NCBI GenBank assembly: GCA_003485185.1
Contig: DNAS01000170.1
Location: forward strand, 35,672-54,103
Source: Phycisphaerales bacterium
Lineage (GTDB): Bacteria > Planctomycetota > Phycisphaerae > SM23-33
DNA length: 18,432 nt
Reading direction: 5' to 3'
Part shown: one piece after another, positions 1 through 5,812 of the stretch
How the letters are laid out: each line of letters starts with the position of its first letter
How positions within the stretch are numbered: position 1 is the stretch's first letter
Program-made: the position numbers and the translations under genes
Notes under the pieces: generated by a model
What the model was told of the DNA's origin: nothing
The model's database searches: none
What the model saw: only the letters and a program-made list of their open reading frames with translations

Positions 1-18
1 GAGTTTTCAGACAGAGCC

Positions 19-136
19 TAGAGAGGAGAGCGTAGAGAGGAGAAAGTAGAAGAAGCGGCAGGGCCATGATGATCGCCAATGGGTTCGGTAGCGGCTGGAC
101 GGCTCTCCTCGGTCAACTCTCTACTTTCTACTCTCT
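19..136. repeat. purine/pyrimidine repeats upstream of four-helix-bundle gene
   Basis: TAGAGAGGAGA occurs twice as a direct repeat (19-29 and 33-43). The stretch 34-51 also matches the reverse complement of 119-136 at about 17 of 18 positions, giving an imperfect inverted repeat around a GC-rich loop. All of it lies just before the four-helix-bundle gene. I infer that these repeats belong to the same element, because S23/IVP-like genes were first known from 23S rRNA intervening sequences bounded by inverted repeats. Here both arms lie upstream of the gene rather than flanking it. Confidence 0.5.
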
Positions 137-172
137 GGCCGTTTGGCTATCATCCCTGCGGGAGTAGCCAAG

Positions 173-439
173 ATGGCATTCGCTTTTGAGAAACTGATCG
201 TCTATCAGAAGGCCATCACCTTCGCTGGCGGCGTCTGCACGTTGACAAAGAGCTTCCCTCGCGGCTATTTCTTCCTGGCCGACCAGCTTAACCGTGCGGC
301 CCTGTCCATCGCGGCCAACATCGCCGAAGGCAACGGCCGGTTCACCAAGGCCGACTGAAGGAACTTCTTCGGCATTGCCCGCGGCAGCGTCCAGGAATGC
401 GTACCGCTACTCGAACTGGCCAGCCGCCTTCGAGTTTGA
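173..439 (+). pseudogene. four-helix-bundle (S23/IVP-like) protein, broken by an internal stop
   Basis: The reading frame from ATG 173 (GGAG at 161-164 as ribosome binding site) gives a protein beginning MAFAFEKLIVYQKA and containing FLADQLNRAALSIAANIAEG. This is the characteristic N-terminal half of the four-helix-bundle family (PF05635), found in 23S rRNA intervening-sequence proteins and in diversity-generating retroelement accessory proteins. An in-frame TGA at 356-358 interrupts it. Beyond this stop the same frame continues with family-like sequence (RNFFGIARGSVQECVPLLELA) until TGA 437-439, so the stop probably arose from CGA (Arg) by one C-to-T change. Even with readthrough it is about 88 residues, shorter than the usual 115-125, so the C-terminal helix is also missing. 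A shorter 61-residue peptide (173-358) could still be made. The family call is firm; loss of function is inferred. Confidence 0.75.
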
Positions 440-507
440 ACCGTTGACATTGGTCGCAGGGCAAGTGAAAATCATGTGACCTCGGGAGTGCCCAGAAAGG
501 AATAGCG

Positions 508-1170
508 TTGAGTGGCAAGTTCAGATTCAACTTGCAGGCGAAGCGTACGCGTCTGAGCGACGGTGAACTGCTCGGAGCGCTGCAGGACGTCGCAAATGAT
601 TTTTCGGGGGGCTATTTCGCGACCACCCAATACGATGCGCTGCCCGGTAACCGGCCCCACTCCTCGACGATCATTGATCGCTTCGGATCATGGAAGAAGG
701 CACTGGCGCTCATAGGGATCAAAGGAGCCAGGGAGCGACGGTACTCGGCCGAGCGGCTTATCGAGAATCTCGAAGCGATCTGGAAAGAAGTGGGATACCC
801 ACCCGGCAAGAGGCAGATTGCAGCGCTCGGGGACAGAATCTCTGAGTCACCGTATAGGCATCACTGGGGTAGTGTACGCGCCGCTTGCGAGGCGCTCGCC
901 GCCTTTCACGAGGGCCAGATATCACAGGAAGCGTTGTTTGCCGGAAGAGTTGATGGACATGTCCGCACAACAATCCCCTTGAAAGACAGATGGGATGTGC
1001 TGAAACGCGACAAGTACCGCTGCTCCAAATGCGGCGCGAGCCCCTCCAGTGACCATGCGGTAAACCTGGAAGTCGATCACATCATTCCCGTTGCCGAAGG
1101 TGGCAGCAACAATATCGAGAACCTTCAGACCCTTTGTCGGAGATGCAACCAGGGCAAAAAGGATCGATGA
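508..1170 (+). CDS. HNH endonuclease with two homing-endonuclease-associated repeats, integron cassette gene
   Basis: This 220-residue protein has two copies of the homing-endonuclease-associated repeat (about residues 17-72, with FGSWKKALALIG, and 82-133, with HHWGSVRAACEAL), which are helical and probably bind DNA. A C-terminal HNH nuclease domain follows (about 158-218). Visible in it are the zinc cysteines C172/C175 and C210/C213, the catalytic-type DH pair D190-H191 (EVDHIIP), and the closing LCRRCNQ. The expected activity is metal-dependent DNA nicking or cleavage. The start is TTG 508, preceded by AGAAAGG at 494-500 with 7 nt spacing; I found no in-frame ATG or GTG near it. The stop codon ends 4 nt before a canonical attC site, so the gene is the body of an integron cassette. 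The frame is intact, unlike most neighbours. It could be a selfish homing nuclease or a defence/toxic nuclease; the sequence does not decide. Confidence 0.85.
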   Translation: MSGKFRFNLQAKRTRLSDGELLGALQDVANDFSGGYFATTQYDALPGNRPHSSTIIDRFGSWKKALALIGIKGARERRYSAERLIENLEAIWKEVGYPPGKRQIAALGDRISESPYRHHWGSVRAACEALAAFHEGQISQEALFAGRVDGHVRTTIPLKDRWDVLKRDKYRCSKCGASPSSDHAVNLEVDHIIPVAEGGSNNIENLQTLCRRCNQGKKDR

Positions 1171-1174
1171 GGTC

Positions 1175-1234
1175 GCCCAACGGCAGCGTCCAGCGGACGG
1201 CACTGCGCACCGCCGCGGATGCTGAGTGTTAGGC
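1175..1234 (+). other. attC: integron attC recombination site
   Basis: The R'' box GCCCAAC (1175-1181) fits RYYYAAC and the R' box GTTAGGC (1228-1234) fits GTTRRRY; they pair except for one central mismatch. Inside them the L'' arm CAGCGTCC (1184-1191) pairs fully with L' GGATGCTG (1217-1224), including one G-T. An unpaired spacer (GG against AGT) separates L from R. The upper stem 1193-1200 pairs with 1210-1216 and leaves A1197 extrahelical, with A1192 also unpaired, closing on a 9-nt loop. Conserved boxes, an imperfect hairpin, extrahelical bases on one arm and a 60-bp length are exactly the attC layout recognised as folded single-strand DNA by integron integrases. It lies immediately 3' of the HNH gene in the normal cassette orientation. 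No second attC, attI or intI was found in the window. Confidence 0.85.
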
Positions 1235-1388
1235 AATGCTCGGGGGCGCTGCTATGTGCAACAGATGCATTGCCGCCGAGACAAGGAAGGTCTCCACATA
1301 AGGCTGAACCGCCTCACTCGGTTCAAGGTCCGGACAGTCGCCCCGATGGTGAAAGGGCCGGTCCAAAATGGATCGGCCCTTTTACCAT
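1232..1388 (+). other. gene-free stretch with consecutive hairpins, possible structured RNA
   Basis: No credible coding frame lies between the attC site and the transposase stub. The stretch contains successive inverted repeats: GGCAATGC/GCATTGCC (1232-1239 with 1267-1274), GAGAC/GTCTC (1278-1294), TGAACCG/CGGTTCA (1305-1311 with 1319-1325), and the strong stem at 1346-1388. Four hairpins ending in a terminator-like stem would suit a small non-coding RNA of about 150 nt, or the start of a further decayed cassette. I do not recognise a known RNA family, and it does not fold as a tRNA by eye. From 1389 to 1579 I see only a short palindrome (CCTTTCGAAAGG) that overlaps the ribosome binding site of the transposase stub. 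Confidence 0.35.
1346..1388 (+). terminator. strong terminator-like hairpin
   Basis: Two 19-nt arms (1346-1364 and 1370-1388) pair along their whole length with only two G-T wobbles, around a 5-nt AAAAT loop. The GC-rich core GGGCCG/CGGCCC is followed by TTTT within the descending arm. A-rich sequence on the other arm means it could also act on the minus strand. It would end transcription coming from the HNH cassette. Confidence 0.6.
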
Positions 1389-1579
1389 TATGAGCGTGGA
1401 GTCGAGCTTGCAGCCACGGATTCGCCGAAGGCGAAGACAGCCGGGGCTTCGGATAACGTACGCTTTCTTTCGCACATTTGGGAATGAGTAGCCCTTGGGC
1501 TGGTCGATGTTTGGGTTGATTGAGATCCGAACGAAGACCAGAGCCTGCTGGATGGCAGGCCTTTCGAAAGGGCTACCGA

Positions 1580-1699
1580 ATGGATGCTACCAGAGTGTCG
1601 GAAGAATCGCAGGAAGAACTGAAGGGGATTTTGAAGCTGGACGCGGCCAAGGTGGAGTCGCACCTGGACGGCAAGGTCCGCCAGGCGGTGGAGGACGTC
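1580..1699 (+). pseudogene. IS256-family (mutator-type) transposase, N-terminal stub
   Basis: From ATG 1580 (AAAGGG 8-9 nt upstream) the first 40 residues contain ILKLDAAKVESHLDGKVRQA followed by VEDV. This resembles the opening of IS256/mutator-type transposases, where a leucine-rich helix and an HLD..VRQ(T/S)VE motif precede the Rossmann-like catalytic domain. Family-like sequence stops at about 1699. The frame then runs on to 2005 only as antisense of a serine recombinase. The DDE catalytic domain is absent, so this is a remnant. The family assignment rests on a short segment and is moderate. Confidence 0.55.
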
Positions 1700-1726
1700 C
1701 AATTTGACCGGATCGCTGGGGACGAT

Positions 1727-2389
1727 TCAGGTGTGGTAGCCGGGCTGACGGACGCGTTCCCCGCGCTGGAGGTCGCGGACAACCTGCCCGTCGGGTCCCA
1801 CGAGCACCCGCTTAAAACCGTACGGAGCATTGCCGCCAGCCCAGCAACCGGCCTTGGCCAAAGCGATCTGGCTGCGGATCACGCGTTCCGCCAGCGCCAC
1901 CAGATACTTCCCGGAGGCATCGTATTCGATGAGCGAAACGATCTGTTCTCCGATCGGCAAACTCCCGCGTTTGACGGGTCCCAGGAGCTTGTCCGAAAAA
2001 ACTAACGTTTTGCCAGCCCGTCGGAGTGAATTTTCAAGTCGCATGGCCTCTGCAGGATCGTCCGGTCGAGCAAATCGGTCGCGCAGGTAAAAGAAAACGT
2101 GGGTCACACTTTCGTCAGACACCGCACGCCGCAGCATGGCGTCAAAGCCGGGGCGACTCATCAAACTTCCGCTGATGCCGAAATCCAAGAATATGTCTCC
2201 GCGCACGTGAAGGCCATTTTTCACCATGTCGTCGAGGGCCGGCATGGAAGCGTCGAGGGGGACGCCCAGTTTCTTCGCTGCGTTCAACGCCCACTCCAAC
2301 TGGTTCTGTGGGCCCAGGCCCTGCTCATAATTCGATTTGCGAATGTAGACAATGCCTCGCGCGGCAGGCTTGCAAGAGAGAGCGTCCAT
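1727..2389 (-). CDS. serine recombinase (resolvase/invertase domain), C-terminally truncated
   Basis: This 220-residue product has the resolvase catalytic domain: VYIRKS with the likely nucleophile S19 near the N-terminus, FGISGSLMSRPGFDAML (Arg79), and FFYLRDRFAR (residues 99-108). The start of the 'recombinase' DNA-binding domain follows (GCWAGGNAPYGFKRV, residues 181-195). Members of the large serine recombinase family normally exceed 450 residues, so the zinc-ribbon/coiled-coil part is missing. After the TGA at 1727 the same frame continues with family-like IVPSDPVKLDV up to about 1696, so the stop may be a CGA-to-TGA change. Family sequence then ends where the transposase stub begins. 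The start ATG at 2389 has a GGAGG ribosome binding site and lies 12 nt after the preceding gene's stop. It is probably inactive for integration, as the DNA-binding half is lost. Confidence 0.85.
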   Translation of the reverse strand: MDALSCKPAARGIVYIRKSNYEQGLGPQNQLEWALNAAKKLGVPLDASMPALDDMVKNGLHVRGDIFLDFGISGSLMSRPGFDAMLRRAVSDESVTHVFFYLRDRFARPDDPAEAMRLENSLRRAGKTLVFSDKLLGPVKRGSLPIGEQIVSLIEYDASGKYLVALAERVIRSQIALAKAGCWAGGNAPYGFKRVLVGPDGQVVRDLQRGERVRQPGYHT

Positions 2390-2401
2390 ATTAGCCTCCG
2401 A

Positions 2402-2886
2402 TCAATTGCTGAGATGTCTCTTCGCCCAAAGCACCCGGGCGAACTGCTCCATGGCACGATCGTCCAGCGGAACGACCGCATCCGAATGATGCAGGGCGTC
2501 GCCGCGGAGATAACAATTCAAATCGCCCCAGGCTTCATGTTCGAGCCGCCACTTCAGCACTCGTCGCGACACGGCCCCCAAGGGGGGAAAGACCACCCCG
2601 CGGGCGGACAGTAGAGGGAGTCCGCAAGGAAAAAGACCAGCACGTTCAGCAGGGCAACCTCGATGAGTGACTTTCGCACGAGACCGGGCTTGTCCGCAAA
2701 TATCCACTCTCGTAGCAGAAGGCACGCACCAAGCTCATGGAGAACCCACGTCGATGGATCTCTTCTGGCCCGCAGATATCCATGCTCCCGGGCGTATTGA
2801 AAGCCTCGGCGGATGTGATCGAAGAGAATTGCGGCCACACCTATGCGGGCCTGTTGTATCTTTTTTAGGTCTCTTCCAGCGTCCAT
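2402..2886 (-). pseudogene. unrecognised conserved-looking protein with frameshift, upstream of recombinase
   Basis: Two overlapping minus-strand frames appear to be one gene. The first half (ATG 2886, with GGAGA upstream) contains KIQQARIGVAAILFDHIRRG and continues past LNVLVFFLADSLYCPP. The second half, in the neighbouring frame, reads GVVFPPLGAVSRRVLKWRLE and ends AMEQFARVLWAKRHLSN. The switch falls near 2580-2605, in a C/G-rich stretch (CCGCCCGCGGGG and CCCCCC) where an indel or a sequencing error is likely. Joined, it would be about 160 residues. A longer start at 2955 would overlap the upstream gene; 2886 gives a clean ribosome binding site and 25 nt spacing. The stop is 12 nt before the recombinase ATG, so the two were probably co-transcribed. 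I do not recognise the family. Confidence 0.55.
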
Positions 2887-2911
2887 GCCTGATTCTCCGT
2901 CCCTCTTATAC

Positions 2912-3172
2912 CTATAAATTACCTCGTTTTCGGGATCCTGCAACACCACCTCCAATCGCGCATGCCATCAGGCGCAGGAATTCCACCTCGGCCTTGAGGG
3001 GCATGATACTTTTGTCGACGGCTTCAGTTCCTGACGTAGCTGCCGCAGACGGTTTCTCCCCGGCTGAACCGCGTCCATCGCTGCCATTCGAAACCGGACG
3101 CGTCAGAAAGAAAGGCAAACCCTTGAGGCAAGCGAGGTGGTTCAACTTGCAGGCCACGTATTTGGCTTCCAT
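2912..3172 (-). CDS. small unrecognised protein, recombinase-cluster paralogue A
   Basis: This 86-residue protein starts at ATG 3172 with GGAG about 7-8 nt upstream. The N-terminal third is a basic, hydrophobic segment (YVACKLNHLACLKGLPFFL). A low-complexity Ser/Gly/Ala linker follows, and then a C-terminal helix-like motif, LKAEVEFLRLMACAIG. That motif closely resembles AKAQVDLLRLLAQAIV in the next small gene upstream, which suggests a shared origin and a shared binding partner. It lies within a same-strand series leading to the serine recombinase, with 46 nt to the upstream gene and 25 nt to the downstream one. No known domain was recognised. Confidence 0.55.
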   Translation of the reverse strand: MEAKYVACKLNHLACLKGLPFFLTRPVSNGSDGRGSAGEKPSAAATSGTEAVDKSIMPLKAEVEFLRLMACAIGGGVAGSRKRGNL

Positions 3173-3218
3173 GCCGAAACTCCAACCGAATCCTTAGTCT
3201 ACCTTTACCTTACTTTCG

Positions 3219-3410
3219 TTACGGAGGGTCGTCAACACCGTCGGCCTCCCGCCGGTCGATCCTGACAATCGCCTGTGCCAGCAGACGCAACAGGTCAACC
3301 TGGGCCTTGGCGACAATCTCCTTGGCGAGCATTTCGGGATCGGCGTTTTCCCGAGGCTCTGGCGCCTGGCAGGCCTGAGAGGACGTTCCTGAGGAATTCC
3401 TTGGAATCAT
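3219..3410 (-). CDS. small unrecognised protein, recombinase-cluster paralogue B
   Basis: This 63-residue protein starts at ATG 3410, preceded by GGGAGG with 8 nt spacing. Its ATG overlaps the TGA of the upstream gene as ATGA, a sign of translational coupling. The polar N-terminus is rich in Ser, Gln and Pro. The second half contains the helix motif AKAQVDLLRLLAQAIV followed by RIDRRE, matching the motif of the 86-residue protein downstream. It may be a small DNA-binding or protein-binding accessory of the recombinase cluster; this is inference from position and motif sharing only. Confidence 0.6.
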   Translation of the reverse strand: MIPRNSSGTSSQACQAPEPRENADPEMLAKEIVAKAQVDLLRLLAQAIVRIDRREADGVDDPP

Positions 3411-3850
3411 CGCTGGTACCTCCCATGCGGTCTTCGAGAAGCGGAGTTCGTGGAGATAATGGTCACGCGGTTTGTTCCCGATTGCTCCGAGTCCAAACAA
3501 GGTTCCGGCCCTGTGCCCCGAAGTCGCAACAGTGGGTAGGGATGCCCCGCATCGGCGGCCAGACGATGGAGGAGAAGCTGGATTTCGCCTGGCATGCGGT
3601 GGACCGGCACGTGCACGCGCCGGCCGCTGACGTGGGTCAGCCCGAGCATCAACTGCCGACCGTGCGTTACGGAATCGACCGTGAATTGTCCCCCGCCCGC
3701 CTTGAGGGCCTGGACCAGCGCCTGGTCCTTTCTGCGATAGAACGCTCGCCGATACCTGCGGGGGCACGCCTTGGTCAAACGATTGAAACGGTCCGCCCGG
3801 GCCAGGAGCCGGACGACGGGACGGATGTCCTTGTCGGTTGCGATCAACAT
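3407..3850 (-). CDS. unrecognised basic protein, first gene of recombinase cluster
   Basis: This 147-residue, Arg-rich protein starts at ATG 3850 with AAAGGA about 9 nt upstream. An upstream in-frame start at 3964 would run through the terminator hairpin at 3885-3908, so the shorter form is chosen. The N-terminal part (DIRPVVRLLARADRFNRLTK followed by ACPRRYRRAFYRRKDQALVQ) is strongly positive and helix-prone, consistent with nucleic-acid binding. The middle contains FTVDSVTHGRQLMLGLTHVS. The tail after about residue 105 looks less structured and could be out-of-frame sequence from an old frameshift. Its stop overlaps the next ATG by 4 nt. No family recognised. Confidence 0.5.
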   Translation of the reverse strand: MLIATDKDIRPVVRLLARADRFNRLTKACPRRYRRAFYRRKDQALVQALKAGGGQFTVDSVTHGRQLMLGLTHVSGRRVHVPVHRMPGEIQLLLHRLAADAGHPYPLLRLRGTGPEPCLDSEQSGTNRVTIISTNSASRRPHGRYQR

Positions 3851-3884
3851 GGGGATGTTCCTTTCAAAGGGCAGATTGGAATGG

Positions 3885-3908
3885 AAAAAACCGCCGGGGC
3901 GCTGGCGG
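3885..3908 (-). terminator. rho-independent terminator after DUF4230 gene
   Basis: On the minus strand the stem CCGCC/GGCGG closes an 8-nt loop and is followed by TTTTTT (AAAAAA at 3885-3890 on the plus strand). It lies between the DUF4230 stop at 3978 and the next minus-strand ATG at 3850. It therefore separates the membrane-protein group from the recombinase group. Confidence 0.65.
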
Positions 3909-3977
3909 TCCCGCGGTCTGTGGACGCGGACTGCGGCTGTCCTTGCGGACCGCCCCGGCGGCAACTGCCTCGGAGGT

Positions 3978-4610
3978 TCACTCGAACCGCAACGTCACTG
4001 GGGCGCCCGTCCCCAGCGTCGCGGCGGCCGCATTGAGCTCCCGGACGAGTTCCTCCCGTCCCGGCAGGAGCCCTTGGCGGCCCGCGAACTCCATCGCCCG
4101 CTGACGAAGGCGCTGCTCCATATCACGGCGGTGGCCGTTGCGGAGCAGGTCCACGATCTTCGGAATGGCCGTCGACTTGCTCAGGAATCCCTCGCTGCCG
4201 GGCTCGACGGCGAAGTCCAGCAGTTCCGGCGCGGGAAGACGCACGACGATCGCGTCGCCCCGGCACCGGACGTCTTCGGGACGGACCTTTTTCAAATCGA
4301 GGCCGTAATGGAATTGCACGGTCGCCCACAGGACGCCGCGCCAGTTGCCCAGCCAGTCGCCGGCCTCGACCTCCACAACGATCTGCGTGACGCACCGCCG
4401 GGCGACCAGGAACGCCATCGGCTCGCTGTGAAGCAGGCTCAAGGTGGCCTCCTCGCGGGTCCTGGCCGACGATTGCCTGAGATACACCGACACCGCCGCG
4501 GCCAGACCGATGACCAGGATCGCCCACAGGGCGGAGTTCGCCGCCGCCGCGCCGCGCAAACGCCGGATGTCCACAGCCGGCGACCGGCAAGGGACAGGCG
4601 GGGCTAACAT
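3978..4610 (-). CDS. DUF4230 family membrane-anchored protein
   Basis: This 210-residue protein has one predicted membrane helix near the N-terminus (about residues 25-44, SALWAILVIGLAAAVSVYL), which would place the rest on the outer face of the inner membrane. The core matches the DUF4230 pattern: YGLDLKKVRPEDV, then VVRLPAPELLDFAVEP, and a C-terminal helical segment of the form MEQRLRQRAMEFAGRQGLL. The biochemical role of DUF4230 is unknown. Its ATG overlaps the stop of a 26-residue membrane peptide gene by 7 nt, so the two should be translationally coupled. A terminator follows the gene. Family confidence is good; function is not known. Confidence 0.8.
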   Translation of the reverse strand: MLAPPVPCRSPAVDIRRLRGAAAANSALWAILVIGLAAAVSVYLRQSSARTREEATLSLLHSEPMAFLVARRCVTQIVVEVEAGDWLGNWRGVLWATVQFHYGLDLKKVRPEDVRCRGDAIVVRLPAPELLDFAVEPGSEGFLSKSTAIPKIVDLLRNGHRRDMEQRLRQRAMEFAGRQGLLPGREELVRELNAAAATLGTGAPVTLRFE

Positions 4611-4684
4611 GTCGCGACCCTCGCCAGGTACAGCAGCAACATCAGCAGCACAAGTCCGAACACAATCCCTTGAATAGTGCGCAT
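4604..4684 (-). CDS. 26-residue single-span membrane peptide
   Basis: ATG 4684, with GGAG 5 nt upstream, opens a 27-codon frame whose product is almost entirely a hydrophobic helix: QGIVFGLVLLMLLLYLARV with a basic residue near each end. The TAG stop (4606-4604) overlaps the DUF4230 ATG in ATGTTAG. A good ribosome binding site, the overlap and the clear transmembrane composition support a real small gene that gene finders would skip. It may assist or partner the DUF4230 protein in the membrane; that is inference. Confidence 0.6.
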   Translation of the reverse strand: MRTIQGIVFGLVLLMLLLYLARVATC

Positions 4685-4851
4685 AGTGTCTCCATGAGAA
4701 GTTCTTGCAAGGGTTGGGAAGGCGTATAGAAAACCTTCACGGGCAGACTGGTTCCGCTGCCGGGAGGTTGGGTCCGCGGATCCTTCCGGACCGATGCCGC
4801 ATTCCAGGCGGCCAGGGTATGGAGAATTTCGAAGCGCAGCGTCCCCGATGG

Positions 4852-5181
4852 CTACCCCAGCGGGTCAAAGCCGCGAGGGGGCGGTCCGGGCGGTGTGCGG
4901 CCGAAGGCGCCGCCCTCGGGCAGCATAGCCCGGAGGTCCTGCATGTCCTCGACCCAATGAACCGGGCCGTAGATCGGCGCCCCGTACGCCTCGGCGCAAC
5001 TCGTGCACATCAGGAACGGCTGGTCCGTGCCGAAGACGGCACACATCAGCTGGCGGTCGTCGGGAGTTTCCGGGACGAGTTGCCAACCCATCTCGTGAGA
5101 GAAGCCCTTTCGCCCGCAGCCGCAAAAAAAGCACGCCGGCTCGCCGGGCTCTTCGATGATGTCCTTACAGTCCAGTCTCAT
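4852..5181 (-). CDS. small cysteine-rich (putative zinc-binding) protein
   Basis: This 109-residue protein starts at ATG 5181 with AGGAGA 8-9 nt upstream; an ORF open to 5298 lacks a comparable start signal. It carries two cysteine pairs, C17-x2-C20 (with C22) in CFFCGCG and C59-x2-C62 in CTSC. These could form one four-cysteine zinc site, with the hydrophobic middle between them. The C-terminus is Pro/Gly-rich. It lies on the same strand 167 nt upstream of the membrane peptide gene and may head that transcript. The function is not recognised; zinc binding is inferred from the cysteine spacing. Confidence 0.65.
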   Translation of the reverse strand: MRLDCKDIIEEPGEPACFFCGCGRKGFSHEMGWQLVPETPDDRQLMCAVFGTDQPFLMCTSCAEAYGAPIYGPVHWVEDMQDLRAMLPEGGAFGRTPPGPPPRGFDPLG

Positions 5182-5309
5182 TGTCTCGATCTCCTGAAAG
5201 TGAAAAATGTTTGCCAAGAAACCCGCGAGGGTTCCGCCTGGGGAAGAAAGCCGAAAAGTGAACGCTTGAAATGCCGCGGGGGCGACTCGGCGGGACAACT
5301 ATTCCGCCT

Positions 5310-5812
5310 TCAATAGGTTATAGCGTATTTGCCCCTTGGATTAAGCGCCGTTAGCTCCTTGCACACGGCGGCAGTAATTGGCTCATCGTAGCCGTCGGAG
5401 GTGACAGGGGCGTTTCTGGCTTGCCGACCGACGCACTTCCTTTCCGCTTGGGGATAAGAGAGGCAAGAGAGTTGCAGGCTAAGTTTGTATCCACTTCTGG
5501 AAGAAGGGATTGGCGCAATTCCGGTAAAGATGTAATTGGGGAGAGTCCCGTCCGGCACGAAACGAAAATATGCCTTTACGCCGCACAGAAAGCGGCGTGA
5601 TTGAGTCTACCGGCCTATGGAAGGAAGACGTGTTCCCAAGTGTCACGTTGTGGCACAGATCGACTCTCGAGGTTTGTCGACAGCCGGAAGTAGGCACAAT
5701 CACCCCAGAAGTTCGCGGTCGGAGAACATGTAATTCTGGATAGTGGCGAAAATCGGATTGCAATAAACCCCTTTCATGCGTACTACATCGGAAACAGTTA
5801 TTCATAGAACAC
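5310..5812. other. stretch without a convincing gene, upstream of catabolic locus
   Basis: Open frames on the minus strand (5310-5558 and 5479-5916) lack ribosome binding sites, and the second runs into the enolase-superfamily gene. The segment 5310-5450 has coding-like codon use on the minus strand and could be a gene remnant, but I recognise nothing. A hairpin with 7-bp arms ACGCCGC/GCGGCGT lies at 5579-5599 without a T-run. The part nearest 5813 is AT-richer and probably holds the promoter of the downstream operon, though no strong -35/-10 pair stands out. Confidence 0.4.

Noticed and set aside
500..515. GTTGAGT at the HNH start, which fits the GTTRRRY core and could be the upstream cassette boundary
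   Set aside because: No matching RYYYAAC box or hairpin lies upstream; a 7-mer alone is expected by chance.
1295..1345. GGTTCAAG T-loop-like sequence as a tRNA fragment
   Set aside because: No acceptor, D or anticodon stems can be drawn around it.
5310..5558. Minus-strand frame of 82 codons with coding-like composition near its end
   Set aside because: No ribosome binding site, GTG start only, no recognised family; kept only as a possible remnant in the gap description.
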